Positions 43,924 to 52,301 of a stretch of 64,000 bases of DNA are shown piece by piece (position 1 is the first letter of the stretch; each line of letters begins with the position of its first letter). The notes below the pieces were generated by a model. That model worked only from the letters and a program-made list of their open reading frames with translations, was not told the DNA's origin and searched no databases. Origin of the DNA: JAGQYH01 sp041393015 (GTDB lineage Bacteria > Bacteroidota > Bacteroidia > Chitinophagales > JADIYW01); NCBI GenBank assembly GCA_041393015.1, contig JAWKKV010000002.1, positions 186,001-250,000 on the forward strand, written 5' to 3'. Made by a program: the position numbers and the translations under genes.

Positions 43924-45249
43924 ATGGGAGGAATAAGAAACTTTTTAGATAAAATCAAACCAGCGTTTAGCAAGAATAAATACTTGCATACAACTTTCGA
44001 CGCTATTGAGACTTTTCTTTTTGTACCAAATGAAGTGACAAAAAGAGGAGTACATATTAGAGATGGTATGGATTTGAAACGAACAATGGTGTTTGTGGTT
44101 ATTGCCATGCAACTTTGTTTATTACATGGAACCATAAATATTGGTCATCAACATTATACAATGTTGGGTATGTACCAAGGAATTTTTGAAGGTTTAGGCC
44201 CTAAATTTATTTATGGTTTACTGCAGCTATTGCCAATAATAATTGTAGTGCATCTAGTAGGTTTAGGCATTGAATTTATTTTTGCTGCGAAAAACGGACA
44301 TGCAGTAGAAGAAGGCTTCTTAGTTACGGGAATGTTGATTCCTTTAATTATGCCACCAGCTGTACCATTATGGATTGTTGCCGTTGCCACTGCTTTTGCT
44401 GTTGTTATTGCCAAGGAGGCTTTTGGTGGAACCGGAATGAATATTTTAAACGTAGCTTTAACCGCTAGGGTGTTTATATTCTTTGCTTATCCAACCACCA
44501 TATCAGGAGAAGCTTGTTGGGTATCATATGATTACAACTTATTGCACCAATTAGTAGGTTTAGATAATATTTCTCAAGGATTTTTAGCAACGCATGGGAT
44601 ATCCTTAAAGGAACTTGTTAATGCTAAAGGCGTGTTCGATCCCAATCTATCACCGGTAGTTGATGGATGGTCGGGAGCCACACCGTTAGGTTTGGCAGCA
44701 GCCGGCGGATGGGAGAACGTAACAAATTATGCTTACCAAGTAAATGTTGATGGCGCATGGGAAACCATTAAACCGTATTCAGCCAATAATATGCTTTGGG
44801 GATTTATTCCAGGGTCGATTGGTGAAGTAAATAAACCATTTGCTGTAGTAGGTGCATTAATGTTAATTGTAACCGGTATTGCTAGTTGGAGAATTATGAT
44901 TTCAATGGTAATTGGTTTAATCTGTATGGGATCTATTCTAACTCATTTTTCAGGACATTTTCCTGCTAACGAGTTTTTAGCCATTCCTTGGTGGAATCAT
45001 TTACTAATGGGAAGTTTCTTTTTTGCCATGGCATTTATGGCTACTGATCCGGTAACGGCTGCGGGAACCAAAACGGGTAAATGGATTTATGGATTTTCAA
45101 TCGGTTTCTTAGGATTGTTGATTAGAGTATTAAATCCTGCCTATCCGGAAGGTTGGATGTTAGCCATTCTTTTTATGAATGTATTTGCGCCAACAATTGA
45201 CCACTATATTTTACAATCAAATATTAAAAGAAGATTAGTTCGTGGATAA
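43924..45249 (+). CDS. nqrB: Na+-translocating NADH:quinone reductase subunit B
   Basis: Membrane subunit carrying a covalent FMN and riboflavin and part of the Na+ path. The flavinylation motif DGWSGATPLG is present, with the acceptor Thr at residue 253, as are the multi-helix segments (HLVGLGIEFIF; PLIMPPAVPLWIVAVATAFAV). 441 residues, normal length. It overlaps nqrC by 8 bases, coupling the two. Confidence 0.97.
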   Translation: MGGIRNFLDKIKPAFSKNKYLHTTFDAIETFLFVPNEVTKRGVHIRDGMDLKRTMVFVVIAMQLCLLHGTINIGHQHYTMLGMYQGIFEGLGPKFIYGLLQLLPIIIVVHLVGLGIEFIFAAKNGHAVEEGFLVTGMLIPLIMPPAVPLWIVAVATAFAVVIAKEAFGGTGMNILNVALTARVFIFFAYPTTISGEACWVSYDYNLLHQLVGLDNISQGFLATHGISLKELVNAKGVFDPNLSPVVDGWSGATPLGLAAAGGWENVTNYAYQVNVDGAWETIKPYSANNMLWGFIPGSIGEVNKPFAVVGALMLIVTGIASWRIMISMVIGLICMGSILTHFSGHFPANEFLAIPWWNHLLMGSFFFAMAFMATDPVTAAGTKTGKWIYGFSIGFLGLLIRVLNPAYPEGWMLAILFMNVFAPTIDHYILQSNIKRRLVRG

Positions 45250-45949
45250 GAATTCAAACATATACGTTTTTGGTTATGCTGTAGCAGTTACTTTAATTGT
45301 AGCAGTATTACTAACGTTCACTTCATTAAAATTGCAGCCTTTAAAGGATGCTAATGAGTTGAACAATAAGAAAAAGGAAATATTAAGTTCGGTTATTCCT
45401 GATGCTAAACAACTGAAAGGGGAAGAAGTATCTACTAAATTTGAAGAAGTCATTCAGCAAGTTATGATTAATTCTTCAGGTGAAGTTATTGAGAATAATG
45501 CAGTACCACCTATCGATATTGATCTAAAAAAGGAAAAGAAAAAACCTTTGCAAGAACAAAGATTGCCATTGTTTGTAGCTAAAGTGGATGGTGCTAATAA
45601 CTATATTATTCCTGTAAGAGGGAGTGGACTTTGGGATGAAATTTGGGGTTTTGTTGCCTTAAACAGCGATGCCAATACCATCGGTGGAGTTACTTTTGAT
45701 CATGCAGGTGAAACACCGGGTTTAGGAGCTGAAATAAAGGACAATAAGAACTGGAAGAATCAGTTTGTTGGAAAAAAGATTTTTGAAGGAGACGAATTTG
45801 TTTCGGTGGATGTAGTCAAAGGTGGAATTAAAAAACCTGATCATCAAGTTGATGCTATTTCCGGCGCTACCATTACTGGTGATGGTGTTAGAGATATGCT
45901 ATATAAGGACATGGGAAAATATGTCGATTATTTAAAAAGTGTAAAGTAA
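45242..45949 (+). CDS. nqrC: Na+-translocating NADH:quinone reductase subunit C
   Basis: Single-span subunit with a periplasmic domain carrying covalent FMN. The helix is VFGYAVAVTLIVAVLLTFT and the flavin acceptor motif is AISGATITGDGV (Thr210). 235 residues. The start is GTG 45242, within the end of nqrB. The FMN transferase ApbE needed to load B and C is not in the window. Confidence 0.95.
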   Translation: MDKNSNIYVFGYAVAVTLIVAVLLTFTSLKLQPLKDANELNNKKKEILSSVIPDAKQLKGEEVSTKFEEVIQQVMINSSGEVIENNAVPPIDIDLKKEKKKPLQEQRLPLFVAKVDGANNYIIPVRGSGLWDEIWGFVALNSDANTIGGVTFDHAGETPGLGAEIKDNKNWKNQFVGKKIFEGDEFVSVDVVKGGIKKPDHQVDAISGATITGDGVRDMLYKDMGKYVDYLKSVK

Positions 45950-45955
45950 TATTTA

Positions 45956-46660
45956 ATGAGCGATACAGCAGTTAAAGTTCAAGAAAAAGAGGCATTGTTC
46001 TCAAAAAAGAATCGTAGGCTTGTTACCGATCCTTTCAGTGAGAACAATCCAATTACAGTGCAGGTACTAGGAGTGTGTTCAGCTTTAGCTGTTACCTCAA
46101 AGGTTGATAAGGCTATTGTAATGTCAATTGCTGTAATAGCAGTAGTAGCATTAGCTAATTTAACAATTTCGGTACTGAGAAAAAGTATACCACCACAAAT
46201 TAGAATGATTGTTCAATTAGTAGTTGTAGCTACATTGGTTACATTGGTTAGAGAAGTTCTTAATGCTTATAGTTATTCAAGTTATAAAGATCTTTCCGTT
46301 TATATTGGTTTGATTATTACCAACTGTATTGTAATGGGAAGGTTAGAAGCATTTGCAATGGCCAATAAACCTTGGAAATCATTTTTAGATGGTATTGGAA
46401 ACGGTTTAGGATATGCTGGAATCTTAATTATTGTTGCCACATTCAGAGAAATTTTTGGTGCCGGCACGTTTTTAGGTTATCCGGTGATGGAATGGGTTTT
46501 TATCCCAATAAATGGGATAAGGAGTATTTTGGGAGCATCTGATCCAATTGCCTATGTAAACAATGGAATTATGGTGATGCCGGCAGCAGCAATGTTTGTA
46601 ATTGGTATCCTAATCTGGGTACAAAGATCAATGAATAAGAATTTAGTAGATATATCTTAA
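45956..46660 (+). CDS. nqrD: Na+-translocating NADH:quinone reductase subunit D
   Basis: Six-helix membrane subunit homologous to NqrE and RnfE. Recognisable segments are ENNPITVQVLGVCSALAVTSK, GLIITNCIVMGRLEAFA and FREIFGAGTFLG, the NqrD/E half-helix region that holds a shared iron centre in the membrane. 234 residues, slightly long at the N-terminus. Tight spacing (6 bases) to nqrC. Confidence 0.95.
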   Translation: MSDTAVKVQEKEALFSKKNRRLVTDPFSENNPITVQVLGVCSALAVTSKVDKAIVMSIAVIAVVALANLTISVLRKSIPPQIRMIVQLVVVATLVTLVREVLNAYSYSSYKDLSVYIGLIITNCIVMGRLEAFAMANKPWKSFLDGIGNGLGYAGILIIVATFREIFGAGTFLGYPVMEWVFIPINGIRSILGASDPIAYVNNGIMVMPAAAMFVIGILIWVQRSMNKNLVDIS

Positions 46661-46669
46661 AAAATTAAA

Positions 46670-47269
46670 ATGGACGCACTTCATTATATCAATTTATTTA
46701 CCAAAGCAGCCTTTATTGAAAACATGGTATTGGCTTACTTCTTGGGTATGTGCTCATATCTAGCGGTATCTAAAACCGTTAAAACGGCTGTTGGACTTGG
46801 GTTAGCAGTAATATTTGTATTAGCCATCACCGTTCCGGTTAACTGGTTTATGCAATACAAAGTATTAAGTCCTGATGGATTTTTCGGTGTTGACTTAACC
46901 TTTTTGAACTTAATTGTGTTTATAGCTATAATTGCTTCTATGGTTCAATTAGTAGAAATGATTATTGAGAAATTTGCACCTGCATTATATACTTCATTAG
47001 GTATTTTCTTACCGTTGATTACAGTGAACTGTGCCATTTTGGGTGGTGCATTATTTATGGTGTCAAGAGAGTATAAATTTGCTGAGGCTTCAGTATTTGG
47101 TGTAGGTGCAGGTTTTGGATTTTTCATTGCCATTGTTGCGATAGCAGCCATCAGAGAGAAAATTAGATATAGCAATGTTCCACCTGCTTTAAGAGGTTTG
47201 GGTATTGCATTTATAGTGACAGGATTGATGGGATTAGCGTTTATGAGTCTAGTAGGAATAAAACTTTAG
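46670..47269 (+). CDS. nqrE: Na+-translocating NADH:quinone reductase subunit E
   Basis: Six-helix membrane subunit pairing with NqrD. The motifs FIENMVLAYFLGMCSYLAVSK and ITVNCAILGGALFMVSRE place conserved cysteines in both halves (GMCSYL and VNCAILG), which with NqrD ligate an iron centre at mid-membrane. 199 residues, normal length. Confidence 0.95.
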   Translation: MDALHYINLFTKAAFIENMVLAYFLGMCSYLAVSKTVKTAVGLGLAVIFVLAITVPVNWFMQYKVLSPDGFFGVDLTFLNLIVFIAIIASMVQLVEMIIEKFAPALYTSLGIFLPLITVNCAILGGALFMVSREYKFAEASVFGVGAGFGFFIAIVAIAAIREKIRYSNVPPALRGLGIAFIVTGLMGLAFMSLVGIKL

Positions 47270-47289
47270 TTAAAGAACAATATAGTTTG

Positions 47290-48615
47290 ATGATAATTTT
47301 AGCAGGAAGTATAGTTGGAACAGTAGCTGTAAGTGCAGCAGTTTTCGTAGGAATCATTTTATTTCTAACCTCTATTTTGATGTTTGCCAAATCAAAACTT
47401 GTACCATCAGGTGAAGTTTCGATTGTTATCAATGGAGAAACAGAGAACCCAAGAATGGTAAAACCGGGATCTACTTTATTAACTGTTTTATCTAATGAAA
47501 ACATATTTTTACCATCGGCTTGTGGTGGTGGTGGTACTTGCGCCATGTGCAAATGTCAGATTTTAGAAGGTGGTGGAGATATTCTACCAACAGAGTTAAA
47601 CCATATTAGCAGAAAAGATGCTAAGGATCACTGGAGATTAGCTTGCCAAGTAAAAGTAAAAAACGACATGAAAATTCATGTTGAAGAAGAAATATTTGGT
47701 ATAAAGAAGTGGGAATGTGAAGTAATTTCTAACTATAACGTAGCTACTTTTATTAAGGAGTTTATAGTACGATTACCGGAAGGAGAAATATTAGAATTCG
47801 AAGCAGGTGGCTATATTCAAGTAGATGTGCCTCCAATAACGGTAGAATATAAAGATTTCGATATTACAGCTCATCCTAAGTATCACGATCGTCCCGATAA
47901 GTTTCAAGCAGAATGGGATAAATTTAATCTTTGGCCATTAAGAATGGTAAACCCTGAAACTATTTTCAGAGCTTATTCAATGTCTAATCACCCTGCAGAA
48001 GGAAATATAGTTTCTTTAACTATTCGTATTGCTACGCCACCTTGGGATAGAGCGAATAACAGATGGATGGATGTAAATCCAGGTGTTTGTTCTTCTTATG
48101 TATTCTCAAGAAAACCAGGTGATAAGGTGACCATTTCAGGACCTTACGGAGAATTTTTCATTAAGCCAACAAAAGCAGAAATGCTATATATTGGTGGTGG
48201 GGCAGGAATGGCTCCAATGAGATCGCACTTATACCATTTGTTTCATACTTTAAAAACAGATAGAAAAGTAACATTCTTTTACGGAGGTAGAACAAAGCAA
48301 GAGTTGTTTTATATTGAGGAATTTAGAGCTATTGAGAAAGAATTTCCAAATTTTAAATTTGCAGTGGCACTAGATAACCCTTTACCGGAAGATAATTGGA
48401 CTTTAAAGAAGGATTTAAATGATCCTGAAGGAGATGGATTTAAAGGTTTTGTACATAATGTTGTTATTGAACAGTTTTTGAGTAAACATCCTGAACCAGA
48501 AGAAGTGGAGTTGTATTTCTGTGGGCCTCCAATGATGAATCAGTCAGTATTAACTATGGCTGATGAATGGGGTATACCAGAAGAAAATGTTGCATTTGAT
48601 GATTTCGGAGGTTAA
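47290..48615 (+). CDS. nqrF: Na+-translocating NADH:quinone reductase subunit F
   Basis: The NADH-oxidising subunit. A short N-terminal membrane helix (IVGTVAVSAAVFVGIILFL) is followed by a 2Fe-2S ferredoxin domain (Cys78, 84, 87 and 119: ACGGGGTCAMCKC, LACQV), an FAD-binding domain (FRAYSMSNHPAEG) and an NAD(H)-binding domain (YIGGGAGMAPMRSHL; YFCGPPMMNQSV). It ends in the family's conserved DDFGG. Electrons run NADH-FAD-2Fe2S into the complex. Start ATG 47290. Last gene of the operon. Confidence 0.97.
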   Translation: MIILAGSIVGTVAVSAAVFVGIILFLTSILMFAKSKLVPSGEVSIVINGETENPRMVKPGSTLLTVLSNENIFLPSACGGGGTCAMCKCQILEGGGDILPTELNHISRKDAKDHWRLACQVKVKNDMKIHVEEEIFGIKKWECEVISNYNVATFIKEFIVRLPEGEILEFEAGGYIQVDVPPITVEYKDFDITAHPKYHDRPDKFQAEWDKFNLWPLRMVNPETIFRAYSMSNHPAEGNIVSLTIRIATPPWDRANNRWMDVNPGVCSSYVFSRKPGDKVTISGPYGEFFIKPTKAEMLYIGGGAGMAPMRSHLYHLFHTLKTDRKVTFFYGGRTKQELFYIEEFRAIEKEFPNFKFAVALDNPLPEDNWTLKKDLNDPEGDGFKGFVHNVVIEQFLSKHPEPEEVELYFCGPPMMNQSVLTMADEWGIPEENVAFDDFGG

Positions 48616-48680
48616 TTAGAATTCTATTATTAAGATAATTTTAAGTTGTAATAAGGCTAGTAAAGAAATATTTAGTTTCC

Positions 48681-48688
48681 TATCTTTG
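48681..48688 (+). promoter_or_regulatory. -7 box before the tRNA-Gly/tRNA-Leu genes
   Basis: TATCTTTG matches TAnnTTTG exactly, about 90 bases before tRNA-Gly, downstream of nqrF. Confidence 0.5.
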
Positions 48689-48776
48689 CCGCCAGTTCTT
48701 TAAATGTTAGTAAAAAGTATTTAGAATAGAGTAGGTAATACTTGTTTAAATAACCAGATGCTTATTACTAAAATAA

Positions 48777-48849
<73 letters not shown>

Positions 48850-48856
48850 CATAATT

Positions 48857-48888
48857 AACCATCTTAGTTTTTACGAAGATGGTTTTTT
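48857..48888 (+). terminator. Terminator between tRNA-Gly and tRNA-Leu
   Basis: AACCATCTT (48857-48865) pairs perfectly with AAGATGGTT (48876-48884), followed by six T. It lies only 9 bases before tRNA-Leu, so tRNA-Leu may rely on readthrough or its own promoter. Confidence 0.75.
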
Positions 48889-48897
48889 ATACGCCAT

Positions 48898-48981
48898 GCC
48901 CTGGTGGTGGAATGGTAGACACGCAGGACTTAAAATCCTGTGCCTTTTGCGGGCGTGCGGGTTCAAGTCCCGCCTGGGGTA
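48898..48981 (+). tRNA. tRNA-Leu (TAA)
   Basis: An 84-base class II tRNA: acceptor GCCCTGG pairs with CTGGGGT (three G-T wobbles), anticodon stem CAGGA/TCCTG with loop CTTAAAA (anticodon TAA), a long variable arm, T-arm GCGGG-TTCAAGT-CCCGC. Discriminator A73 fits Leu; no encoded CCA. Confidence 0.95.
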
Positions 48982-48984
48982 CAT

Positions 48985-49016
48985 AAAGCCTTGTCGAAAG
49001 ACAAGGCTTTTTTGTT
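48985..49016 (+). terminator. Terminator after tRNA-Leu
   Basis: AAAGCCTTGTC (48985-48995) pairs with GACAAGGCTTT (49000-49010) around a GAAA tetraloop, followed by a T run. It stands just before the phosphatase start. Confidence 0.9.
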
Positions 49017-49021
49017 TTTAT

Positions 49022-49753
49022 ATGAAAAAGAGAAAATTAGTCATAGGAGATATTCATGGAGCCTTAAGAGCTTTAAAGCAATGTTTAGAGCGAGCTAAAG
49101 TTTCATCCAGTGATCAACTCATATTTTTGGGCGATTACGCTGACGGTTGGAATGAAACAGGACAATTATTGGATTTTCTCATCGATCTACAAAAAAATAT
49201 AGACTGTGTTTTTATCAAAGGAAATCACGATGTTTTATGCCTTAATTATCTAAAAGGCGAAGAAATGTCTCCCAATTGGTTTAACTATGGTGGAGAAGCT
49301 ACAGTTAAATGCTACCAGCAGAACAGCTTTAACAAAGCCGCTCATATCGATTTTCTAGAAGAACTTAAGAACTTCTATGTAGATGAACAGAATAGGTTGT
49401 TTATACATGCAGGATTTACTTCTATGCAAGGTCCGGAAAAGGAAACTGAAGAAAGTATATGCTATTGGGATAGAACCTTATGGGAAACAGCTATTTCAAG
49501 CGATCCATTAATAACAAGAGAAAGTGTTCGATATCCTAGACGGTTTGAGCTGTTTAAAGAGATTTTTATTGGCCATACACCCATTTTAAAATATGGTGCG
49601 ACTACTCCTTTAAACAGATTGAATTTATGGAATATGGATACAGGAGCAGCTTATAACGGCCATTTATCTATCATGGATATTGATACCAAACAATATTGGC
49701 AAAGTGATTTAGTACCGGAATTATATCCTGGTGTAGTTGGAAGGACGGATTAG
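49022..49753 (+). CDS. Calcineurin-like serine/threonine phosphatase
   Basis: A 243-residue metallophosphoesterase with the PPP-family motifs: IGDIHGALRAL (GDxHG), IFLGDYADGW (GDxxDRG-like, with A-D-G instead of D-R-G), KGNHDVL (GNHD) and later HAGF and GHTP histidines, which bind a dinuclear metal centre. It probably dephosphorylates proteins or nucleotides in the cytosol. The start is ATG 49022, 5 bases after the tRNA-Leu terminator; a longer reading frame upstream only translates the tRNA genes. Confidence 0.92.
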   Translation: MKKRKLVIGDIHGALRALKQCLERAKVSSSDQLIFLGDYADGWNETGQLLDFLIDLQKNIDCVFIKGNHDVLCLNYLKGEEMSPNWFNYGGEATVKCYQQNSFNKAAHIDFLEELKNFYVDEQNRLFIHAGFTSMQGPEKETEESICYWDRTLWETAISSDPLITRESVRYPRRFELFKEIFIGHTPILKYGATTPLNRLNLWNMDTGAAYNGHLSIMDIDTKQYWQSDLVPELYPGVVGRTD

Positions 49754-49758
49754 TATAG

Positions 49759-49780
49759 GCACGAGTTACAAGCTCGCGTC
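49759..49780. repeat. REP-like short hairpin
   Basis: GCACGAGTTACAAGCTCGCG forms CGAG/CTCG around TTACAAG, extended by a C-G and a wobble pair across an A-C mismatch. Similar GAGTTTGCAACTCG-like elements recur in Bacteroidota intergenic regions; no second full copy is visible in this window. Confidence 0.35.
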
Positions 49781-49914
49781 AGCGGTGTAGTAAGAGACGC
49801 GGTAATCTTTTGAGAAGAGAGCAGGTTTTACAAATATAGATTTAACAAAGAATGGTAACTTATTTACCAGAAGGATTATTTGTCACTCGTAGAATGCGAC
49901 TAACCAAATGGAGA

Positions 49915-50847
49915 TTATTCAAATAACGGTTTCAAATTTTGACAAACTTCCTTATCCGGAAGAACTCCTATATAATGCATAATATCTGGAAACAAAACCG
50001 TCGTATGACAAATCTGCATATACAAATAACTTACAAAAGCTTGAATATGCTTATTCGTGTTATCTGAAGAGAAATAAATACTATCAAATTTATTGATTCC
50101 TTTTATTGGGTAAGGAATGATTGCTTTTTGAGGCAAGCCTTCTACGCCATACATTTTATCATATTGTTTAAGAAATTCACTTTCACATTCATATGCTAAT
50201 AATCCATCTTCTAAGCTTAGTACCATATTGTGTTTATCCTCGGCTACAATATTTTTCTCATTGATTTTGCTTTCGAGGTCATTACAATCAAAATTGAAGT
50301 TTTTACATATTAAAAACGTTGTAATTTGATCTCTTGGATTAATATTGGGATTGAATTTATCTTTCATTTCTTTTCCCAATGATTCTGACATTTTTTTCTC
50401 CTTTTTAACATATGTAGGATATAAAAGTGATTTTCTATACTCTTTCATTTTCGAAAGCTTTTCAAGATATCTGTCAAGTTCTTTCACTGAGTTAACAGTA
50501 GACTTTACTTCTCCTACAGCAACAACCGTTTCAATTGGAAAAAATTTCTGCAAGCCTGAGGATTTTATAAGAGGGGTATTACTTTTATCATAAATTATTA
50601 TATCACATTGACTACTAACTTCATTATTTGGAGTAATTATAAATCCTGAATCAATTCCGTAAGTTTTCGGCACAAAAAAGGATAGAAATTCTTTACAAGA
50701 TTCTTCTCTATAGCTACCAAATTCAGATGAGTGAAATAACTTATTATTTTTATTTTCGTCTCTAAATATTCTATCACTTATATTAAAGGAATGTTTGAGT
50801 TCATTAATTTTCTCTTCTAATAATTCTATAAATATCCAATTAGCCAT
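49915..50847 (-). CDS. DUF6602 protein, probable PD-(D/E)XK nuclease fold
   Basis: A 310-residue cytoplasmic protein. The segment SFFVPKTYGIDSGFIITPNN, then SSQCDIIIYD and about 30 residues later VVAVGEVKST, matches the DUF6602 pattern: an Asp in QxDI and a Glu/Lys pair in EVK form the core of a PD-(D/E)XK restriction-like active site. DUF6602 proteins occur sporadically as accessory genes; activity is untested. It is flanked by unrelated genes, about 0.9 kb from tRNA genes, and its codon use is more AT-rich than its neighbours, consistent with acquisition. Confidence 0.7.
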   Translation of the reverse strand: MANWIFIELLEEKINELKHSFNISDRIFRDENKNNKLFHSSEFGSYREESCKEFLSFFVPKTYGIDSGFIITPNNEVSSQCDIIIYDKSNTPLIKSSGLQKFFPIETVVAVGEVKSTVNSVKELDRYLEKLSKMKEYRKSLLYPTYVKKEKKMSESLGKEMKDKFNPNINPRDQITTFLICKNFNFDCNDLESKINEKNIVAEDKHNMVLSLEDGLLAYECESEFLKQYDKMYGVEGLPQKAIIPYPIKGINKFDSIYFSSDNTNKHIQAFVSYLYMQICHTTVLFPDIMHYIGVLPDKEVCQNLKPLFE

Positions 50848-50959
50848 ACTTAAATTTCAAGTTACTCAATGTTCAAATATAAGATTTGTGTAACAACCAT
50901 TAACTCAATAAAAATAATAGGAGAAAATTTGATCTAAAAAAGTTATAAAAGGTAACTCC

Positions 50960-51451
50960 CTACATCAAATCACTCAACTTCATAAACAAATCATCTTCAA
51001 AGTAGAGTTGTTTATTGACGATGCCTAAGGCTTTTACTTTAATCGTTCCTTTGTATTCAATTTTAATCGTTTGGCCACGAATAAGAATGCCACTATTGGT
51101 AAAGAGATTATTGAGATTGGCTTTTACTTTTCCATCTAACTGAAGAGGTATATCTGTGGCTTGGCGCTTTCTCAATACTTTTATATAAGAATCATATACC
51201 GTTCCAACATGCTGACCCTCAATGTAAACATCTACTTGTATAGACTTAATTTTAGCGCCTAAACGGAGATGATTAAACAAAACTAATCTGCCCGTTAATT
51301 CTATCTTGTTTAGATTAAACTTTTGAATCTTAACATCCTTAATTTTAACATATTCAATTTTAGTTTGAGCTTGAATACGATTAGGAAATCCAATAAGAAA
51401 TAGAAATGAAACAATTAGAATAGTGGAGATTTTTAATTTATTCAGATACAT
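50960..51451 (-). CDS. LEA14-type (LEA_2) secreted protein
   Basis: A 163-residue exported protein with a signal peptide ending RIQAQ. The mature region (KIQKFNLNKIELTGRLVLFNH, later IQVDVYIEGQHVGTV and IPLQLDGKVKANLNNLF) has the LEA type 2/water-stress immunoglobulin-like pattern. It overlaps its paralogue upstream by 14 bases, so the two are translationally coupled. In bacteria such domains are often periplasmic and of unknown role; this copy lacks a lipobox, unlike its neighbour. Confidence 0.7.
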   Translation of the reverse strand: MYLNKLKISTILIVSFLFLIGFPNRIQAQTKIEYVKIKDVKIQKFNLNKIELTGRLVLFNHLRLGAKIKSIQVDVYIEGQHVGTVYDSYIKVLRKRQATDIPLQLDGKVKANLNNLFTNSGILIRGQTIKIEYKGTIKVKALGIVNKQLYFEDDLFMKLSDLM

Positions 51452-51995
51452 CAGTTGTTTTATTTTTCTTTTGTTCCTTCTTTAGTTTTCTAATCTCCTT
51501 TTTACTTTGCTTATCTAATTTTTTGTCTTTCACCAATAATTTCTGTTGAGCATAAACCTTAACGTCTACTATTTCTTTACGATCATTTTCAAATTCTACT
51601 TTTCCTTTCATTTCAAAAAGTACTGTCATGTCTATTGGATCAACACCAACTAAATCATTTTGATCTAAAGTCACTTTAAAAGGAATGGCCAACTCAGTTC
51701 CCTTAGTTAAAGACATTGGTTTTCTATACAGAAAAGTAGCAACGTCAGCTTTATCAATCATTACATCCGTAATCACCTTAATAGCTTTGAAATTTTCTTT
51801 TGTATTATTCACAAATACGATATCACCGGAGAGATCGAATTTATTCTTAGATATGTCATCCATTTTTAAATTGACAACTGCTTTAAAATCAGGGTATTCA
51901 ACCTTTTTCTTTTTACAAGAATTGGTGAGATAAAGAGTTGAGATGGCTAGAGCAATCATGCCTAGCAATAGCATTTTTCTATGTTTTAAGTACAT
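51438..51995 (-). CDS. LEA14-type (LEA_2) lipoprotein
   Basis: A 185-residue lipoprotein (lipobox LYLTNSC, then KKKK) with an LEA type 2 domain (DDISKNKFDLSGDIVFVNNTKE; PFKVTLDQNDLVGVDPIDM) and a lysine-rich, probably disordered tail. It is a diverged paralogue of the downstream gene. The start is ATG 51995, or possibly ATG 51974 (MLLLGMIAL), which gives a more typical lipoprotein signal. Function unknown. Confidence 0.7.
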   Translation of the reverse strand: MYLKHRKMLLLGMIALAISTLYLTNSCKKKKVEYPDFKAVVNLKMDDISKNKFDLSGDIVFVNNTKENFKAIKVITDVMIDKADVATFLYRKPMSLTKGTELAIPFKVTLDQNDLVGVDPIDMTVLFEMKGKVEFENDRKEIVDVKVYAQQKLLVKDKKLDKQSKKEIRKLKKEQKKNKTTDVSE

Positions 51996-52158
51996 GGTGT
52001 AGTTAACGTATAATGGGCGGTCAATATTTGTTTTTGTTATGAATTCATAGATTGATAACGCATCAATAAGTTGTCAAAATTACAATAAATGAATGATGCT
52101 TGTATCTAATGATTTTGGAATTATAATTTATTAGCAGATGCGACTTTCAAATCGCCAT

Positions 52159-52296
52159 CTACCAATTCATATATCTAAAACTCCCAATCTGGAAACCGGA
52201 AAAGTAAAATATACCAATTAACAATAGGAGATAGATCATCAACGTGATGATCCACGCTGCGGTGCTTCCTAATTTATCATTTAACCAGCTATACAT
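52159..52296 (-). CDS. DltX-like transmembrane microprotein (acyl-shuttle candidate)
   Basis: A 45-residue protein starting 5 bases after the MBOAT stop. An N-terminal cytoplasmic segment (MYSWLNDKLGSTAAW) is followed by one membrane helix (IITLMIYLLLLIGIFYF) and a short external tail that ends exactly in FRYMNW. DltX of Gram-positive D-alanylation has the same size, an FYF-G helix end and a C-terminal FIYNEF-type hexapeptide whose tyrosine accepts the acyl group from DltB and passes it to DltD. F, Y and a terminal aromatic are at matching positions here. Context and motif together make this a confident functional analogue, though the acyl cargo is unknown. Confidence 0.8.
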   Translation of the reverse strand: MYSWLNDKLGSTAAWIITLMIYLLLLIGIFYFSGFQIGSFRYMNW

Positions 52297-52301
52297 AACT
52301 T

